A DNA stretch of 64,000 bases from Dermanyssus gallinae (taxonomy: Eukaryota; Arthropoda; Arachnida; Mesostigmata; Dermanyssidae). Positions 43,635 to 55,051 of the stretch are shown piece by piece; within the stretch, counting starts at the first letter, position 1, and each line of letters starts with the position of its first letter. Both the position numbers and the translations under genes were made by a program. Below the pieces are notes generated by a model, which was given only the letters and a program-made list of their open reading frames with translations, ran no database searches and had not been told where the DNA came from. The stretch lies in the NCBI GenBank assembly GCA_003439945.1, contig QVRM01000459.1, positions 372,001-436,000 of the forward strand. The letters are read 5' to 3'.

Positions 43635-44875
43635 CAGGTAGTTCAACAGGTTTTTAAAATTAGCTTGTTAGAATTCGATTTTGGCGCGCTTTCACCGCTA
43701 TTGGAAACGGCAACTTTTTGACTGCTAGCAGTCAAAATATTATGATGATTGGCCGTTGCGATTTTGTTTGATCGCTTTTCCCACGCAACGTATCGGCGTG
43801 ATTTTGAAAAATTGAGAAAAACTAGTTTCGAGTGGTTATCAAGCACTTTTATTTCAAAGGTTGGAATGCGACCCAAGTGAAAACTGAGTTAGACGAGGTG
43901 TACGGTGACTCTGCGCCATGTTTTGCCACTGTTTCCAACTGGATTAATGAGTTAAAAAGAGGTCGCAGGAGCACCGAGGATGAACTACGTTCAGAACGCT
44001 TAAAAACGGCAACTGATGAGGAAAACGTGGAAAAGGTGCAAAAAATCGTTGCCGACCAATTTGGGTAGTGCGCATTTTATCCTGCACGAGAACTTGATGA
44101 AAAGCTCAAAGCAAAATGGGTGCCGCATTTGCTCAACCAAGGCCAAAAAGACGCGTGTGTTTCCGCTTCACAGCAAAATTTGGCCAAGATATCGAAAAAT
44201 ACGTCGGATTTTTGGCGCAGATTCGGGACCGTCGATGAAAGCTGGGTCCATCACTACACTCCCGAGACCCAGTAAGCATCTCGCCAATGGTGTGCACCTG
44301 ATGAAGGACCTCCGAAGAGGGTGCGGACAACGGCATCGGCCGGAAAGATGATGGCTACGCTTTTTTGGGACCAACGTGGAATAATTCTTGTCGACTACCT
44401 TGAGAGCGGTAAAACGATAACGGGAGAATATTATGCAGGACTGTTGGACTGCCTGAAGCAAGAACTCATCGTGAAACGGCCCGCTTTGCAGAAGAAGGTT
44501 GTCCTGCTTCACCAGGACAATGCTCCTGCACAAAAGTCGCGGCAAGCATCGGCAAAGCTGGCCCAACTGAAGTTCGAGCTTATTGAACAACCTTCCTATT
44601 CTCCAGACCCGACCCTCTCTGATTATTTCCTCTTCAGACATTTGAAGAATAGTCTCGGTGGAAAGCGTTTTTCCAGCAATGAAGAGGTTAAGGCTGCAGT
44701 CAATGCCTATTTTTAGTCTAAAGACGCGGAATTCCACACAAGAGGTATAAATGCTCTGAAATCTCTGTGGGAAAAGTGTACTGAGCTACTCGGGGAGTAT
44801 ATCGAATAAGAAAAAATTAAAGACAAGATTTGAAAAATTATTGGTTTTCATTTTACGAACTTTTTGAACTACCAG
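43635..44875 (+). mobile_element. Mariner-family DNA transposon, inactive
   Basis: About 1.24 kb, the usual mariner length. Ends are inverted repeats: CAGGTAGTTCAACAGG at the left and, on the minus strand, CTGGTAGTTCAAAAAG at the right, with TA-rich flanks (mariner duplicates TA). It contains a broken transposase. It inserted into or next to repeat X. Confidence 0.85.
43832..44809 (+). pseudogene. Mariner transposase, broken
   Basis: The N-terminal helix-turn-helix region reads FKGWNATQVKTELDEVYGD and TVSNWINELKRGRRS. After a shift near 44060 follow KWVPHLLNQGQKDA and FGTVDESWVHHYTPETQ then a stop (44274). The catalytic domain continues with MMATLFWDQRGIILVDYL, LLHQDNAPAQKS (second Asp) and YSPDPTLSDYFLF (third Asp), the D,D34D layout; His of NAPAH is Gln. 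A stop at 44714 precedes ALKSLWEKCTELLGEYIE. Cut-and-paste transposase in the nucleus when intact. At least three lesions. Confidence 0.85.
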
Positions 44876-44889
44876 TTTATATATATGTA

Positions 44890-44941
44890 TACATATATAT
44901 ACAGGTAGTTCACATAATATATATTAAACATATATATTATG

Positions 44942-44984
<43 letters not shown>

Positions 44985-44985
44985 C
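44890..44985. repeat. Orphan mariner end and (TA)n tract
   Basis: TACAGGTAGTTCAC near 44900 repeats the mariner left end, followed by a short ATAATATATATT/AATATATATTAT palindrome and a (TA)n tract at 44946-44981. Possibly a remnant of a short mariner-derived MITE. Confidence 0.5.
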
Positions 44986-45245
44986 TTGTATGTTCCTTGA
45001 CAGGCTAGCTGAACTAGTATACTAGACAACGGGTGATTTTTTTAGCATTTGCCTAGTCCTGGAACAAATAAGTTGTGATTTTTAGCCTACACTAATTAAC
45101 CTGTAGACCTATTTGGCATCTCGGTTGTGAATGGCTTTTCATGTGAATGGCTCAATTTAGCTAGGAAATTGAGTTCCTTTGCAAATGGCTCTAGTTTCCT
45201 TTAACAAATATGAAACACATTTTAATTAAGTCTCGCGGCTTATGT
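44986..45245. other. No gene recognised
   Basis: Short stretch with repeated AATGGCT blocks (near 45135, 45150 and 45185). Nothing coding. Confidence 0.4.
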
Positions 45246-45480
45246 GTACATGCTTTCGCCCGATGGTAGCAGTCCCACGTTGTCTCTTTTGAGCTTTATC
45301 AAATGACAGTTTTGTATTGTGGCTTTCGTTTCGTTAACGCTGATGAAAGCTCCATAGTCGATCCATTTCCGCGTCATCGCACAACCCCTAAAACACATAG
45401 GAAGGCAATAATTTGGAGTTAAAAATATTTATATATATTCAATTTGAATTTGTTTATTGACATTTCGTATAAGATAATTG
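45246..45480. repeat. Split duplication of the 15.8-16.0 kb segment, part 1
   Basis: Matches 15776-16040 including the exon-like segment; one-base differences (for example CGTTAACG against CGTTGAACG) destroy the frame. The other part is at 46975-47215. Confidence 0.8.
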
Positions 45481-46420
45481 CACACGTCAATTTCAAGCTG
45501 CCTTAAGCACATATATTGTTCGGAGACCCTTTTATGAGATTACAGTGTACAATTTATAATTGCCAGTGCCACTTATGTACGATGTGTTACAGCATAGTTT
45601 GTATTACTTTTAACCCGATACCAGAGTTTCGAAAGAATGCTCTCTAAAGTCGCATTTGAATTTTAGCCAAGTCTTTGTCTGCCTGACGAAGACCGGTTTT
45701 TAGGTAACATTCGCTTTAAATGTCAGCTTAAACATCAGAGAGTGCATTACCCACCTGAACGACTTGCCTAATGCTCGACATAAACGACCGCAGCCAAGAC
45801 AAGAAAAGATCATCCGCCCCATATCGAGTTAGCTTCAGTATTAGCAAATGTACATCAACTGTATTAAATGCTTTTCTGAAATCAATAAACACACCGGCGA
45901 CTGTCTATAACTGTTTTAAAAACATTGTTTGAAAAAATAAAATAAATTAAAAAAGCTTCTAAATTATAATAAAAATACACTATATTATGCAAATATATAT
46001 AAAAAAGTGTTTTAAAATAAGTTTTCGGCAAAATCCATGATAAGTCGCCGACATTTTGGATCGAAAACTGAACTGGCGCTGACTTAGGCCATTAAACATC
46101 CTAAAGTGTTTGTTAAACTGTTCATATATAGTTTTTTTAAAAATCTTGGATACTGGAGGGGAGATACTGACCGACCGACATATATATATGTATATATATA
46201 TATATGGTATAGTGATTTCTCGTTTATTTTTCTGTCGATGATTGGGCTACATATAATTTTATACGAGGGCGGATCGGCAAGTTCTAGAACCTTGAGTTTT
46301 AAAAATTTAGTCGAAATCACCGATCACGCTTCATGTGTTTCAATAGAAACACGAAAGCCAATTTTCGGGGCAATCGGTGGCAGCGTTTATTGTTTGCGTT
46401 TGATTTAAGAAAGAGAAGAA
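45455..46420 (-). pseudogene. CR1-like element B, decayed copy
   Basis: The 3' end (TTTATTGACATTTCGTATAAG, near 45455) matches the copy at 51785. The CGCATTTGAATTTTAGCC block at 45645 matches 51970. RT traces include an IDF/KAFN-like pattern near 45870 and an FKK-IYEQFNKHFR...FSFRSKMS-like pattern near 46120-46040 (compare EKCIIEQFRDF and QFGFRPEMS in CR1-A). No long frame. Confidence 0.55.
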
Positions 46421-46974
46421 AACGAGGTTCGGTGATTCGCAAGGAGCAAAAAATTGAGGAGCAATGAATCTGTCTTAAGTTCTATGTTAAAACCAGATAG
46501 TATATTATAAAGTGGGGAAAATGTCAGGATTGAACCTTCAAGCGGTAGCAGAAGACCCTTGCTTCAGATTGCTTCAGAGAATGATCACAAGAGCGATTCA
46601 TGGGTATGTAGTTACGATATAGAAAGCGAAGCTTAACTCTACCAGTGGTGCTTGACAAAGCACACTCGATGTGTCGACTAAGTCAAGATAAATATTTTAA
46701 TTCGAGTGGCTGGGTTGATTTCACTTCCGCGTTAATATGTATTAATTGCGTTCTAATATGGTTTCACCATGATCACATGAACATACTCAAAACAACTTTA
46801 ACAAAAAATAAAAAAAATTATAATCAGACACACTTTCAAGAGAGCCAACACAAGAATCAGGGCGGTTTACAATCGACCATGACGAACAAGGTGAGTCAGC
46901 TTGCTAGGTCCAATCTTGGTAGCAGAAAAAAATGCAGAAGTTTATGTAGAGAAGAAGTTTACATAGAGAAGAAG
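46421..46974. other. No gene recognised
   Basis: AT-rich; perhaps more of the decayed element B or its insertion flank. No domain seen. Confidence 0.35.
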
Positions 46975-47215
46975 CGCATTTTAGTGGAAACCTATATAAA
47001 AGAAAGAATCAAAATTATATTAATTAACGTGTTTTAACTTGCACGTTCTCTTAGAGGCAATACAAATAAAGTTACTAAAACGCGACTAGGCTATAGATGA
47101 TAGATTTAATGAGGAGCAGTGATATCACACCGGAGTAGCCCTGGAGGTTGCTGGTAAAGGTAGGCTGTAGGCCTAAGTGTTCTGGGCTGGCACACAACAA
47201 TTAGTTTGTACTATG
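46975..47215. repeat. Split duplication of the 16.05-16.25 kb segment, part 2
   Basis: Matches 16046-16250 (GCGCATTTT-GTG, AATTATATTAATTAA, GGCTGTAGGCCTAAGTGTTC). Contains the single-copy, LTR-free counterpart of the 16.25 kb target site. Confidence 0.8.
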
Positions 47216-47454
47216 GCCACTCAGCACTGCGTGTGGTCAAAAGAAGTGAACGTGTACAGCAACGTGAAATCGACCTACATGCATCACTCCAACCACGTAC
47301 ATCGGTAGCCGCGCGTCTTGAAGCGCACGTAGTGCATCGTATCATATATTCAACATGCAAGTACGCAGATTATAATGTTCACACCAACAAGTACTCCGTT
47401 TTATTCTTAAACAAAAGATGAAATCCATATACAAGAGAACAGTCAAGTTTTCCA

Positions 47455-47658
<204 letters not shown>

Positions 47659-47949
47659 CGGTGTTTCCCTACAATTGTGGGATCTAAACGTGTACCCGCC
47701 TAGGCTCACCCCCGCTCCTCAATCCATGGAGCCGATGACAGCGGCGGCGTTTCCCCTACACACTGCGAGCGAGAGTTGCTGACGTAGAAACTCACCCTCG
47801 CGCTGGTCACCCGTGTTAGCACTTATTTTGATACCTAGGTCTTTGAGGAAGATACTTGTGTTTTTGCTGATTGGACCCATCGTTTCCATGGCGACGGGTA
47901 CGAAGTGGTATCTTTTCTCTAGGTCAGAGTATTTGCGCTTTTTTGCGAT

Positions 47950-49369
47950 CTAAGCATGTTCGGCAACCCACCCTGACCGGGTAGCGCTATGCATAAAGTA
48001 TGACGGAGCCATTGTACATGATACCGTGGCATCCCATACTAGACATTTGCCCTTAGACCATGGCGGAATGGTGACGCCGTCGGGTCTTTTGTCGTCTTCG
48101 AAGCCCAACCTGGGCTCTAGGGTGCTTGGTATGCCGGCTCTACGAAGAGCCTTCTTTAAAACTGCGTTGATTTCCGCGTGTCTGAGAGTTCTACCAGGGC
48201 TCTTAGAGCAGCTTAAAGGGTGCAGTCCGTCCTTATCCACTGTTTTTCCACATGCCCTGCACTCGTATGGCTCACATATGGGAGCGCCTAATCTTAGGGC
48301 GCCCACCATGCGGAAGGAGGTGTTTTCCAGCATGGTGCCCAGCTGCGGTGAAGGAAGTGCCCTTAGGAAGCCACTGCTGAAGGTCTCACGGGCGGCTATA
48401 AATACCGCTCTCTCTGTCGCAGATTGGGTGTCATCTAAGATCTTGCGAGCGGTTGTTTGACACTTGTAGCCGTCAAGTATATGCTGCGTAGGGTGTTGTT
48501 CCCAGGGGCCAGGGCCTATCGATTGTCTTGCTGCCAGCTCAGCTTCGTCCCTCGTTGCGCGGAGAACAGAACAAACATGCGGTTCTAACAGCGTCTCTGC
48601 GAGCCCTGAGAACTCTATGAAAGAAGCAGCGTAGCACAATGGAGCAAGGTCTGCTACAGACCTTAGTCCCAACCCTCCTTCGCTGAGTGGAAGTGTGGCC
48701 CTTTTCCAGGATCTGTCAGTAAGGGCCACATTTAGAACTTCGCTCAGTGTCTCCCTTGCCACCTCGTCAAATGCTTGCAAATTATCACAGTTTTGGCCTG
48801 TGGGCGAAGTGCGTAGAATATAGTTCAACCTAGGTGACCCTAAGCAGTATCTCCATAGGCATAATGTAGCCTGTGAGTGCATCGCCAATAGCCGAGTTTT
48901 TATAGACCGAAGGGCGTCTCTCTTATCCTAGATTGTTCTAGAGATCTTCCGAGAGCCAACGGGCGCTCATAAGACTTCCAAGTGAGGCAGCTCGATTCTC
49001 TTTGTACCGGGCAGGGCGTCTGCGATGATTTTGCATGCCTCTTCCTGTTCGTGGGAGGTTCCGCCTACAGCTATGAGCTCGCATTTAGAGGCGTTGAGAG
49101 TTAAGCCTCCCTCTTCTGCAAACTGTAGCACTTCGCGTATGTCGGAGGCCACTACGTTTGCCGGGCCGCCTAGTATACCATCGTCCAGATACCACACATT
49201 TAGTGGGCTTCTCATACGGGACACTAATCCTGAGATTTCTAAACTAAATAAGGCGGGTCCAATCGGGTCTCCCTGCTGTACTCCGTTGGCTGAGAGAAGA
49301 GGATTCCTAAACTAAATAAGGCGGGTCCAATCGGGTCTCCCTGCTGTACTCCGTTGGCTGAGAGAAGAG

Positions 49370-49372
<3 letters not shown>
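47950..49372 (-). pseudogene. RLE-c: YLDD reverse transcriptase with intact endonuclease-like domain
   Basis: Minus strand: GVQQGDPIGPALFSLEI (49345-49270, also in the tandem duplicate), NVWYLDDGILGG (49200), then a shift near 48965. A frame of 312 codons (48888-47950) holds RATLPLSEGGLGLRSVADL, the conserved [10 protein letters not shown] block, CRACGKTVDKDGLHPLSC (48260) and RPDGVTIPPW...CLVWDATVS (48085-48030). The C-terminal end after MAPSYF is cut; the frame stops at 47950. It is the most diverged of the four copies. RT fingers and N-terminus are absent: the element ends at the QQGDP box beside a TA tract. Confidence 0.8.
49235..49372. repeat. 68-bp tandem duplication in RLE-c
   Basis: The segment from CTAAACTAAATAAGG to GAGAAGAGGA is present twice, period 68 (49239 and 49307). 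68 is not divisible by 3, so it shifts the RT frame. It covers the QQGDP box. Confidence 0.9.

Positions 49373-49400
<28 letters not shown>
49373..49400. repeat. (TA)n tract at the head-to-head junction of RLE-c and RLE-d
   Basis: About 28 bases of alternating A and T separating two opposite-strand elements that both begin at the same RT motif. Confidence 0.9.
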
Positions 49401-51060
49401 TTCGGCTGTAGGGGTTCAGCAGGGAGACCCCCTTGCCCCTCCCTCTGTTCTGTCTTGCCGTTACAGACTTAATCAACTCACTAGAGAGTCCTCTTAACCT
49501 TTGGTATTTAGACGACGGAGTGATCGGAGGAGACGTTGCTACAGCCTGTGAGGACATAAAGAAGATATTAAGTTTTGCAACATGCAGTGGGTTGGACTTG
49601 AACCCAACTAAGTGTGAGGTTCAGATCATCCGTTCAGGTACGGCCGAGATATCTGCTATACGGAACCTACTCCCGGGCTGCCGCGTAACAGGCGACGACC
49701 TGGATCTTCTTGGGGTACCCCTGCTCACTCGCCACCTTGGACCGAAAATTGAGCGGGGAAGAGAAAAACTCGAGGTTGATTTCAATCGCCTTCCCCAGCT
49801 GGGTGCCCACCGAGGGTTATACCTTCTACGCTCATGCTTCTCCGCGTCGAAGCTCAACTACCTGTTCAGGGGAATCAACTGCTCAGCCTTCTCGTCCCAG
49901 TTAGAGGAAATTAACTTAAAGTTGTGTCTTGCGTTGGAATCTACAATTAACCTGCGGTTGCGAAACGACTCCTTAGTTCAGGCCTTCTTACCGATAGCCA
50001 GAGGTGGTCTGGGCCTGCCGGAAGCAGTTTCACTTTCAGTCGCAGCACACATCGCATCCTTGCATTCGGCGACTAGTGGCGTTGAGTCTATCCTGGACCC
50101 CCAGGCGGTTGCGAATTTCCGGGCTACACTCGAACGGACTCAAGATGCCGCCATTGCATTTTGTGGGTCTCTACCGGAGACCCCTTCTCTTCAGCGCGCG
50201 TGGTCAGAACTGGCAAACGACGGTCGATGGAATGGCTTATGGGACCGAGCAACCGCGTTCACTAACAAAGCGAGGTTACAGGAGGTTCTTCACCGAGTTC
50301 AGGTGCATGGTTGCACGCCCTCCCGAGCCCTCAGCTTGGGACCCTCCTGGACGACGAGTCTACACAAATACTAGTCGGGTTGAGGCTGGGAGCATAGTCA
50401 GTCTCCCCACACCAGTGCAGATGCGGTGACGAGGTCGACTTCCCAGGTCACCATGGACACTCCTGTCTCCAGAGTTCAGGCAGAATCGCACGCCGCTCGG
50501 CGTTGAACGAGACATTCAGCAGAGGGCTTCGATCGGCAGGCTACCCATGCATTTTGGAGCCGTCTGGCTTAGTCAGAGACGATGGAAGGAGACCTGATGG
50601 AATGACCCTGACTCCCTTCGAGCGGGGCCAAATGCTGTTGTGGGACGCGACCGTAACCGACTCTTTAGCCCCCTCAATGGTCGGTACGGGCGCAGCCCGC
50701 CCGGGACACGCGGTAGCCCTAGCGGAAGCAGCCAAGTGCAGAAAATATTCAAGCATCGGTTATCCACACTTGTTCTCACCGCTTGCATTCGAGACATTGG
50801 GGGGGCCTTGGTTGCTCACGACGAAACTGCTCAAGGATGTCGGGAAAAGATTGGCGCTCGCTACAGGAGACAAGAGGGCGAGCGAGTATTTACTGCAACG
50901 TCTGTTATTAGATGTTCAGAGGGGGAATGCCGCTTCGGTGAGAGGTACCCTGGCTAGGTGGACCAGCCCAAGCCTGGACCTAGTGCCTTGAGTTATGCCC
51001 CAGCGGGCTGTGCACACGTTCTTACATCACAAATGTATATTTTGCTACACTTAAATAAAT
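49401..51060 (+). pseudogene. RLE-d: YLDD reverse transcriptase with endonuclease-like domain, 5' truncated
   Basis: Begins SAVGVQQGDP (49402), a one-base shift, then LPLFCLAVTDLINSL and NLWYLDDGVIGGD (49497). The frame is open to 50374 through the thumb. After another shift near 50340-50500, a third frame (50503-50991) has SGLVRDDGRRPDGMTLTPF and MLLWDATVTDSLAPSM (50630), FETLGGPW, LALATGDKRASEY and QRGNAASVRGT. The endonuclease-like core is intact, unlike in RLE-a. The 3' UTR contains TGCACACGTTCT, shared with RLE-b. It ends near 51060 before a (TA)n tract. Confidence 0.8.
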
Positions 51061-51067
51061 GATGATA

Positions 51068-51102
<35 letters not shown>
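51068..51102. repeat. (TA)n microsatellite
   Basis: About 35 bases, at the 3' end of RLE-d. Confidence 0.9.
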
Positions 51103-51106
<4 letters not shown>

Positions 51107-51780
51107 TTGTATTAGTATTTAGTATTGAACAGAACCATCCGGTTAAGTACTTTCTTCTTAATAATCGCCTTACACCAGAATGCTGATGAGGCAACTTAGG
51201 TAATATGAGTTACCCGTGTCACCTTGGTCACCAGACCCCGAAGGGCATGCCACTCAGTCCTGGCGTTTTTCCTAGTTTTACTATCTCTTCTGCGGCTTTA
51301 GCACCTTTGCCATAACGGTCGACACTGAAGTCGAAGGGTTCATGACTCAGAAGGTCTTTGCTTATGGCACATTTTCGGTCCGATAATCAATGCTCGCTTT
51401 TCATTTTGGCTTAGTTTCTCGTAAGCAAGCTTGTACGGTCGACCTAGGACCCTTCCCGGCACCTGCCGAATAATCGGTTTTACCTCTACCTTTTTAGAAG
51501 GTGGTCTTTTTACTGTATATTGCGTACCATCCTCATTATATTACCAAATACAAAAATTGTTGCTGTACCCCGTATTCACTCCCGTATTCCGCAAACCCGG
51601 GCCAGGCCACTTCGCTCAGCAAACTCAGTGACTCTGCGGGGGCGCCGCCACTCGTAACTGAATTGAGAATGGCAATTCTATTCTAAGTCAAATTTGCCCA
51701 CTGTGTAGATTTCGGTTTGGGTGTACTCTCAATGTTTATAGGGACAAGCTGCTAATATGTTTATAACCGTCTAATTCAAC
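51103..51780. other. No gene recognised
   Basis: Short frames only, no domain. Shared with no other part of the window as far as I can see. Confidence 0.4.
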
Positions 51781-52337
51781 TGTTTGTTCATTGACATTTT
51801 GGTAAGATAATTGCACACATTAATTTCAAGCTCCATAAGCACATAGCTTGTTCGGAGCCTCTTTTATGAAATAACAATGTATAACCTATTTACACTATAT
51901 TGCAACATGGTTGTATTTTTATATCACTTTTAACCAGATACCAAAGTTTCAAGACAATGCTCTTTGAGATCGCATTTGAATTTGAGCAGACACTTTGTCT
52001 GCCGAACGGAGGCCGGTACTTTGTTCCAGTAGGAGGCCTCAATGTTTCTGATTGATAGCTTTGACTGGTTGGAGTTGGCGTGTGACAGAGTAAGCAGGTT
52101 CGATGCGTTACCTCTTTTGGATGTGGGTGTTGCTGATGTTGCCAGACCATATAAGTTTGGATGCACTCCAAGGGGTATACGCTTAATTTCAACTACGAGA
52201 CAGTATTCTATAAGTTTTGGAAACGGCAAAATGCTAATATTTTGGTAGTGCGGTTGCACTGAATCTCGCATCCAGAGGTCCAGAGTTGTTCTCAGTGCTC
52301 GTTTTTGGAGTCGGTGAAGCGACCTGATAAGACGCAT
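51781..52337 (-). pseudogene. CR1-like element B, 3' end of RT ORF
   Basis: A 135-codon minus-strand frame (52337-51930) reads MRLIRSLHRLQKRALRTTL, LVVEIKRIPLGVHPNLYG, NASNLLTLSHANSNQSKLSI and ASYWNKVPASVRQ, the C-terminal region of CR1-like RTs (compare LWNKLPSDIR in CR1-A). The 3' UTR and the end TTTGTTCATTGACATTT resemble 45455-45600. 5' truncated at about 52340. Confidence 0.75.
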
Positions 52338-52680
52338 CTGTGTTAAGGCATAAACTTAATTAACTTAATTATTAATATATAAACATAGTTATCTTGGACG
52401 TAAGTCAAGACTGCAAAAGGTTTATCTGAACTAAGCTCTTCAATATTACAACTTTTATACAGTATCACACCTTCAACCTTAGAAGATACAAAAGCCTAAT
52501 TTTAGCAGTTATCGGGTATTTATACTGATTTGCAGTAGGAATGTTTTCTGAGCGAACATTCGGCAACAACAGCGTGTTTGTGAGTCCCACACTCCTGCGT
52601 CTTGAACAAAGACGCCTGCTGTGTGTCTTGCGTGCGCTTCAGCACTTCTCATTTTAGTTTTGCAAATTTGTATATATATA
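52338..52680. other. No gene recognised
   Basis: AT-rich; nothing seen. Confidence 0.4.
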
Positions 52681-52681
52681 T

Positions 52682-52945
52682 ATTCGGTGGAAAACTCTTA
52701 AAAAGTGTTGAGATGGTTGCCATTTCAACACTTTTTAGGTGTTTTCCACCGAATGCAAATAAATGGGGTAGTACACTGCTACCGTCGAGCCTGTGCTACA
52801 ACTCTTTTGAATGTATATATATATATACATCCAAGAGAGTATCATTTATTGTAGCGTAAAGATGGCAGGCTCGACGGTAGCAGTGTACTACCCCATTTAT
52901 TTGCATTCGGTGAAAAACACTTAAAAAGTGTTGAAATGGCAACCA
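52682..52945. mobile_element. Foldback (MITE-like) element with nested inverted repeats
   Basis: The arm at about 52711-52795 pairs with 52858-52940 around an ATATATATAT centre (TGCAAATAAATGGGGTAGTA, TACCGTCGAGCCTG and neighbours are present in both orientations). Inside the left part, 52682-52755 is itself a hairpin (ATTCGGTGGAAAAC ... GTTTTCCACCGAAT). No coding region. The ends were not defined by a target duplication. Confidence 0.7.
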
Positions 52946-53814
52946 TCGATATCACCACTATTAGTATAGACAAGGTACGACGTGTGAAACACAATACAGA
53001 AATTATTCTTCTACGTAGATTTGGGAAATTGGATTGCGGCATAGCCAATAACTGTAACGATATGCGTCGCTACTCATACAGGAGATTCTCAGCAAAAGTT
53101 GAAAATATATTCTATCTACAGAGCATGAAGAACCTGGTTCAAACGTTTATACCTCACCACTGTAATAACTGAGTGATACAATAAATCAATTCTATGATTA
53201 TGTTCAGCTCAAGAAATCGATCTAAAATAGTGTGAAATCTCGTTAAGCTTCAATTAACTCAAAAAGCTGTCTTCCGAAAGCAAACAGCATATCCCACATC
53301 GCCGGATAGATACCACGGCAGTCAGTGGACGTCGGGCGAGTGTTGTTGCGTGCCAACTAACTTTAAAAAGAATAAAGACCACATAATGCCGTTTAGAACA
53401 AAACAATGGGGTGTCCTTATGAGATGTTCGTTACTCGTCAAGAGAGGGACATGCCATTAGAGCAGTAGCTGCCAGATGAATGAATATCTATCCATCTACC
53501 GAGCTAGAAGAGCATGCATGACAGCCATCACACGAGACTAAGATAAACCCCGTACTTCGAAGCGAAACCAAGCTAACTAAACTACAAGGCGTTAAGTCGC
53601 GTCATCAGAGATCAACATCAGCAGGCTAACACGCCGGTTGCGCGCCAGCACTCAATGTTTCCCTTCCTCGCGCGGCTCTGCTGCCGATCCTGTGTTTGTG
53701 TATGTGTTTGGGCCTTCCTTCGGCCTTGCTCGATCTCTCTCTGTCTCTATTTTGTTCATTCTGCCGGGCTACCGCTCCCGGTTTAGCATCGACAACACAG
53801 CGACGGATAGGCAG
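52946..53814. other. No gene recognised; upstream region of CCDC12
   Basis: A 78-codon frame at 52936 starts inside the foldback element and has no domain. The 53600-53810 part becomes GC-richer with CT-rich stretches and probably includes the CCDC12 promoter and 5' UTR; no TATA box stands out. Confidence 0.4.
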
Positions 53815-53926
53815 AACAACAACAATAACAACAACAACAGTAACAACAACAACAATAACAACAACAACAATAACAACAACAACAGTAACAACAACAATAA
53901 CAACAACAACAACAACAACAACAACA
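53815..53926. repeat. (AAC)n-type trinucleotide repeat in the CCDC12 5' leader
   Basis: About 110 bases of AAC with AAT and AGT variants, 47 bases before the CCDC12 ATG. The poly-Asn frame it creates is not the CCDC12 frame. Confidence 0.9.
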
Positions 53927-53972
53927 GTAAGAGCCACAGCAACAACAACATCATCAGACAGACACACGAGGA

Positions 53973-54957
53973 ATGGAGTCGAAAGCTGGTGAGCCGACGT
54001 CGAATGTGGAAAACGTCGTCGGAACTCTCGAGGAAAACGCGCTCAAACGAAAAGAAAGACTGCGCCAGTTGCGCGACCAGCGCAAGCGAAAAGCCGACAC
54101 GGAAAACCGCCAGGCGGAAGAAGACCAAGACAGCGGTAGCAATAGCAACAACGGCAGCAGCTGGGCTCTACCGAAACCTGTGTTTCGAACGTACCGGCCC
54201 GCCGACGCAAGCCTCAAGCATCTCGAACTTCCCGACGCGCAACCCGAGAACATTGACAAGCAGGTGAGCAGGCGTTTGAGCGAGTCCAGTCGGGTCGTCG
54301 TAATAGGCGTGATCGTATTGTGTATATCTATCGCGAAGTGTTCAGTCAACTTCCTACGAACCATCCAACTGGGTGTTGGCTGGTGCGGTCGCTCTCAGAG
54401 AGTTGAGAGGTCAAAACCTTCTTTGATCGGTGACACAACCGAATGCGATGCGATGGGACACCGAATGCCATCGCAACGAGGCTACGATGATGTGAGCCGT
54501 CGTGGAACAATGTACCCGCCGTAAGCGGTTTGAGTGGCGTCTCTAAATCGTTTCACATCACCCCTAGATGATAGTATCCAACTGTATGTGATGTAGAGTT
54601 TGATGTTGATAAAACAGAAGCAGGTCCACTTCATGGAATAGCCACAATATATACGTGAGATTATGTGCTGTATGGTCTAGATAACAATACTTTGTTGTTT
54701 GTTTGTTGTTGTAGTGAAATTGGCAGAGCAGCAAAATTGTGCCCAGTGCAATTATCTGAAGCGTTGTTTTCTCAACTGGTTGTTTTATCTTTTTAGATCA
54801 AAATACCTTGCATACTTTTCTCAGATGATTATAAACAAATTAATAGGCAATATGAACGCCAGATGAGGTAGACTTTGTGTTGCAAATAAGGTTAGGAAAC
54901 ATACCACTTAGTGTGCTACCGTTGTACTGAGTTTGGAGTTTTCGCCAAAATGTCACC

Positions 54958-55051
<94 letters not shown>

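Noticed and set aside
53638..54267. Poly-Asn protein frame next to CCDC12
   Set aside because: It reads the (AAC)n repeat and then runs in a frame different from the conserved CCDC12 frame starting at 53973.
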